Source of the DNA: Heterodera schachtii
Lineage: Eukaryota; Nematoda; Chromadorea; Rhabditida; Heteroderidae
DNA length: 64,000 nucleotides
NCBI GenBank assembly: GCA_023374025.1
Contig: SIJG01000054.1
Coordinates: 541,949 to 605,948 of the forward strand
Reading direction: 5' to 3'
A program made the position numbers and the translations under genes. Positions within the stretch are counted from its first letter, which is position 1. Every line of letters starts with the position of its first letter. The notes under the pieces were generated by a model. It had not been told where the DNA came from and made no database searches. It was given only the letters and a program-made list of their open reading frames with translations. Below, in pieces: positions 60,441-64,000 of this stretch.

Positions 60441-62509
60441 TAAAGGCCCGGCACATTCGAATCTAATTTAATATGGGATTGTTGGAAGGTTACACTTAAA
60501 AACAGCGTTTTGAATATTTTTGATGTTTTTTTAAATAATTTTTTGAAGAGACTGATTCCAAACCTCCTGAGCATATTCCAATTAAAGCCAAGTATAAATT
60601 TATACATTATACAAATTTTGATTTATATTAATTATTCTAAACAAGTAACGCATAAGTAAATATGCATTATAATTTTTATTTGTTATCAATATTTACTCTT
60701 AAATTCCGAATTGTTATCCACTGTCGGCTTTCACTGTGATCGGGAGTAATCAGAATTTTAGCGCCCCAAGGGGCGATGAATCTGCTCTTGAAATTGTCCA
60801 GATAGTATAGTGACCAAAATTAATATTAGCATCATGTTACAGAGGAAGGCTGTGTTTAATAAAAATTCAGCTAAATTTACCCACGCCTAATTTTTTATTT
60901 AATTGTTTGGACACAAATTTCACAGATATAAATGATTCAACAAACTGTCTAATAAATATTGAATATTTGTTTTATTTTCTTTTAAGGCACATGATTTATT
61001 TCATTTTTCATTATTTAAATTTTTTGTTTAATATTTTTGACCTACTTAAAGGCACCCATTTTATTGTTAAAAATTTTTATCTTGATATTTTATTATTTCA
61101 GAATTGTGAATTATATTGACTCACTTTAAAAATAAAAAAAAAAAAAAAGTATTAAATCAGTTTTTTATATAAACGGAATTATTAATAAAATTATTAACAC
61201 TAAAATATGCAAAAAAAATTGCTCGCCAATTCACTGGGCCATACTTTTTTCATTCATCTTTTTCTACAATTTATGTTCTAAATTTTCGCTATATTTATTA
61301 TTATTTTATTTGACAGTCTATAAATATTTGTTTTTGTATTTCATCATCATCCAACATCGCAACAAATTCCATTTCTTAAGCTTTCAAAATGTTTTTGTAA
61401 ATATTCTCTTATTTTTACATTATGACGTCTTTTTGTGCGATAAAATTTATTTATATGCCCATTAAATTTGGTTCGTTTCATCATAGTCATAGTCAATATA
61501 TTAGTAAATCATTGACGGTGTAATCTAACATTTCGGTCCAAAAATGACGTTAAATGCTTCGTATTCATCATTGTTTAAAATTATAGATAATGTGTAATAA
61601 AAAAAATTTTGACAGAAAAATGCGCAGAAAAAGTCTAAAGAGCATAACGCTTTTTCATTAACACGCCTAGACAATATTTTTCTTAAAAGCAAGAAAATAA
61701 TGGAATTAGGTTAATTTATTTTTTATTTATTTTACATTAAGAAATAATTTAGCAAGGTCTTCGCCAATTCACTGGACCATAACTTTGTGAAGTCTGAGAG
61801 AAAAAGCGAGCGCTAGTTAAAAAGTGTCTGAGCTTAAATTTGTTTTTAAATTCAAAAATTAATATGTATATAATATAGTCAAAATTAATAAAAGCAGTTA
61901 TTAATAATAATACGTTGACTAAATTGAAGGGAGAGAGGGAAATTTCCCCTAAATCGCAAATCCCGTTCGGGAAGCCCTTCCGCATTTTCATTTTTCCATT
62001 CTGGAATTTTTTAAGTTATCAATCTCTAGTAATTTTCAAGCGAAATCAAATTAAAACTTTAATTTTTATTCACCTTTCTTTTTTTAAACAGCTTAATATT
62101 TTTCTAATTAGATCATTTTGATTAAATTATTAAGGTCGAGAAAAAATCCTGTAAACATAAAATGAATTGAAAAAGTGCGGCAAAAATTTTTCGAGCAATT
62201 TGTTTAATTAATTTAATTTTTCACAAAATTGGCAATTTATGGTGTAAAACCCTTAGAAACAGGGCCAAAATTCCCAAACGGCGCTAAAAAAATCTCTTTT
62301 ATTTTTAAATTGACTCGAAAACCATGAAAGCAATTTACAATTAAATATAAGGTGGTTTTGTAAGTCCATATAAAGGGGGAAAAAGCTTAAAAAGCGTTTT
62401 ATATAAAAAAGGGAAAAAACGAATAAATTTTTGTAGACACTTGTTGACCCTAATTATCACCATACCACAATTTACACTTTTTTGTCCATTTTATTTGATG
62501 GTTTTATAG
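60441..62509. other. AT-rich spacer
   Basis: One GC island at 60720-60840 (see separate entry). The phrase tcgccaattcactgg plus accata occurs at 61223 and 61763, a short dispersed repeat. Nothing else supports a gene. Confidence 0.4.
60758..60835 (-). CDS. possible 25-aa secreted peptide or exon
   Basis: On the minus strand, ATG at 60835 (second ATG at 60832) opens MMLILILVTILSGQF followed by a short polar tail ending HRPLGR and TAA. An acceptor ATTAAACACAG lies about 15 nt upstream. The island is GC-rich, but another frame across it is open for 45 codons (FIAPWGAKILITPDHSESRQ), so the true reading is uncertain. Confidence 0.2.
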   Translation of the reverse strand: MMLILILVTILSGQFQEQIHRPLGR

Positions 62510-62517
62510 CTCATAAT

Positions 62518-63013
62518 TAGGGCTGCTAATTTTATGTAAATACATATTTTTTTCCTGGATTCTCCATTCTCTAATTAGTAGGAAAAACACTTTCTTTTTT
62601 TGGACTTTTTCGTACAAATTTCGCAATTTTTCGTACATATTTTCATTTTTTAAAAATATTTTGAGGATTTTTGAAAATTTATAGAAATTTTTTGTGAAAA
62701 ATTATTTTAAAAAATTTTTTGAAAATGTATCCCTAAAAAATCGAATGTTTTTCAAAAAATGAAATATCAAAAATTAATTTAAAATACTAAAAAGTGATTC
62801 TAAGCCTATTTTGGTCATTTTTATGGCATTTTGTGCCTATTCACTTTTTACGAAGAACTTTTTTTCCAAAAAATAACCATTAAAAAATTTTTATTTACAT
62901 ATTTTAGTACATATTTGGGGATTTTTGTACATATTTTATACATATTTTAGCATTTTTTATACATATTTTATTTACATAATTCGCAAATTTTCTTACATAA
63001 AATAGCAGCCCTA
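62518..63013. mobile_element. hAT-like MITE (TSD CTCATAAT)
   Basis: Starts TAGGGCTGCTA and ends TAGCAGCCCTA; the termini extend to about 20 bp of inverted similarity (attttatgtaaat). Perfect 8-bp duplications CTCATAAT at 62510-62517 and 63014-63021. The interior is rich in TACATATTT repeats. It is 496 bp with no coding sequence. A degenerate relative lies at 39340-39735. Confidence 0.92.
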
Positions 63014-63021
63014 CTCATAAT

Positions 63022-63385
63022 TTGGGAAAATGTCATCATTATATTCTTCTTCCGAATCGTTGCTCATTTAAACAAAATCCATAGATATTTCATTAAAGAA
63101 ATTAAAAGGGCAATAAACTGTCTGATTTGGTCACGAATTCGCAACCATAGAAACAAAAATGATGAGCAAACATTTTTCCAGCTTAAATTTTTTTAGGATC
63201 AAAATCTGTTTAAAAATTTTTAAATCATTTTCGAAAAACCTTAGAAACTTGGATTTATTTAGCGAAATTCGAATTTGAAAAATGTATGGTTTTTAAAATT
63301 ATTTTAAAATCCTGAATTTTTCTTATTTAGTGAAAAATGTTCTTCTCTTCATTTTAACAAATTATTTTAATTAATTAAAATTCAT
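63022..63385. other. AT-rich spacer
   Basis: No gene seen between the hAT-like element and the HTH fragment. Confidence 0.4.
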
Positions 63386-63545
63386 TCATTCAGTTAGTTT
63401 TTTTGTCCCAAATTTCTTCCTCCATTCATAAATTTAGCGAATTTTCACTCCCAACTCTTCCGCAATTTCACACTCAATTTCTGTACTCGGCTTTGAGTTT
63501 TTTTTTGTGCGTTCTTTTTTCAGTTTATCAAATTTTATTAGGATT
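63386..63545 (-). pseudogene. broken HTH-repeat fragment related to 40549-41821 gene
   Basis: The minus strand reads TEIECEIAEELGVKIR, a TAA stop (63434-63436), then IYEWRKKFGTKK. This is the same HTH-like signature as the repeats of the secreted protein at 40549-41821. Only one unit is visible; the upstream part may continue beyond 63545 but is not readable. Either the stop is a disabling mutation or an unseen splice avoids it. Confidence 0.6.
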
Positions 63546-64000
63546 TGTTTACGCTGTTAATTAACCAAATATTTTGCCTTTTTTCATATAGAATTTTTTA
63601 AATTTAAACAATGAACATTTTAATTATTTTATAAGAAATTCACCGATCGATCAACAAATCGCTTAGTTTCGACTTTCTCTCATAGCTTTTCGATTAGGAA
63701 AATAATTTTTGGTTTTACTAATAATCTTCTATTGTATCAAATAAATCAATGCCAAATTTGATTTTATTATATTTGACTGATTAAAAATTACATATAGTTT
63801 AATTCTGTCCTTGCTAAAAGATTAATTTAGAATTGTATTCGGTGAATGAAATTTCTGAAAATTGTAAGGGTAAAGCCCGGTTAATTTTTTTTACCATTTT
63901 TTAAGTGCCCAATGTTTTTCAAATGCATTTAGCAGGTGCAAATAAATTCAAAGCAGTGATCGCATTTTTTGCTAATTTTGGTGTAAACAATCGGAATATA
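63546..64000. other. AT-rich spacer to window end
   Basis: No supported feature. The sequence upstream (minus strand) of the HTH fragment continues out of the window, so further exons of that gene copy could lie beyond. Confidence 0.4.

Overview
The window is eukaryotic nuclear DNA. It is very AT-rich (roughly a quarter G+C by eye), gene-poor and repeat-rich. Its readable genes have many tiny spliceosomal introns (mostly 35-54 nt) ending in TTTTAG or TTTCAG, and no operon, Shine-Dalgarno or phage features are visible. Nuclear base composition, intron size, acceptor style and candidate secreted proteins fit a nematode, possibly a plant-parasitic tylenchid, but no marker here proves the species.

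Layout. 1-14.4 kb: AT-rich spacer with a few exon-like islands (minus strand 1.2-2.0 kb, plus strand 11.0-11.5 kb) and a series of foldback DNA transposons with legible target-site duplications (TSDs). 14.4-19.4 kb: a satellite complex made of a 0.65-kb direct repeat flanking a 1-kb array of TATA-containing repeats, then a 21-bp minisatellite, then an array of C-GAA-G hairpins. 20.5-22.8 kb: two adjacent foldback elements. 23.4-27.3 kb: mostly AT-rich spacer. 27.3-29.1 kb: a CA microsatellite grading into a GATCA-rich simple region. 29.1-33.5 kb: a 22-exon Polinton/Maverick-type family-B DNA polymerase gene on the minus strand with every catalytic motif readable, and a small AT-hook ORF downstream of it. 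35.7-38.3 kb: nested foldback and hAT-like elements. 40.5-41.8 kb: a minus-strand gene for a predicted secreted protein with four helix-turn-helix-like repeats; a broken relative lies at 63.4 kb. 44.0-55.5 kb: a near-identical 5.7-kb tandem duplication, each copy carrying a damaged gene and a POGK/pogo-type transposon. 55.5-59.4 kb: a decayed multi-exon gene with partial tandem copies, and a small cysteine-rich secreted-protein ORF. 59.5-63.0 kb: two hAT-like non-autonomous elements with perfect 8-bp TSDs.

The strongest undescribed pattern is a set of foldback elements with GG...CC termini and 8-9-bp TSDs. Four of them carry nearly the same ~200-bp GC-rich, rod-folding cassette at their centre, although their arms belong to at least three unrelated sequences. 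Short conserved phrases recur across otherwise diverged elements. Coding content is modest: one DNA polymerase (possibly with two single-base defects), one secreted HTH-repeat protein, one small secreted Cys-rich protein, and several unrecognised or broken genes. Nothing indicates that these genes form one pathway; the region looks like a transposon-rich, fast-evolving accessory segment.
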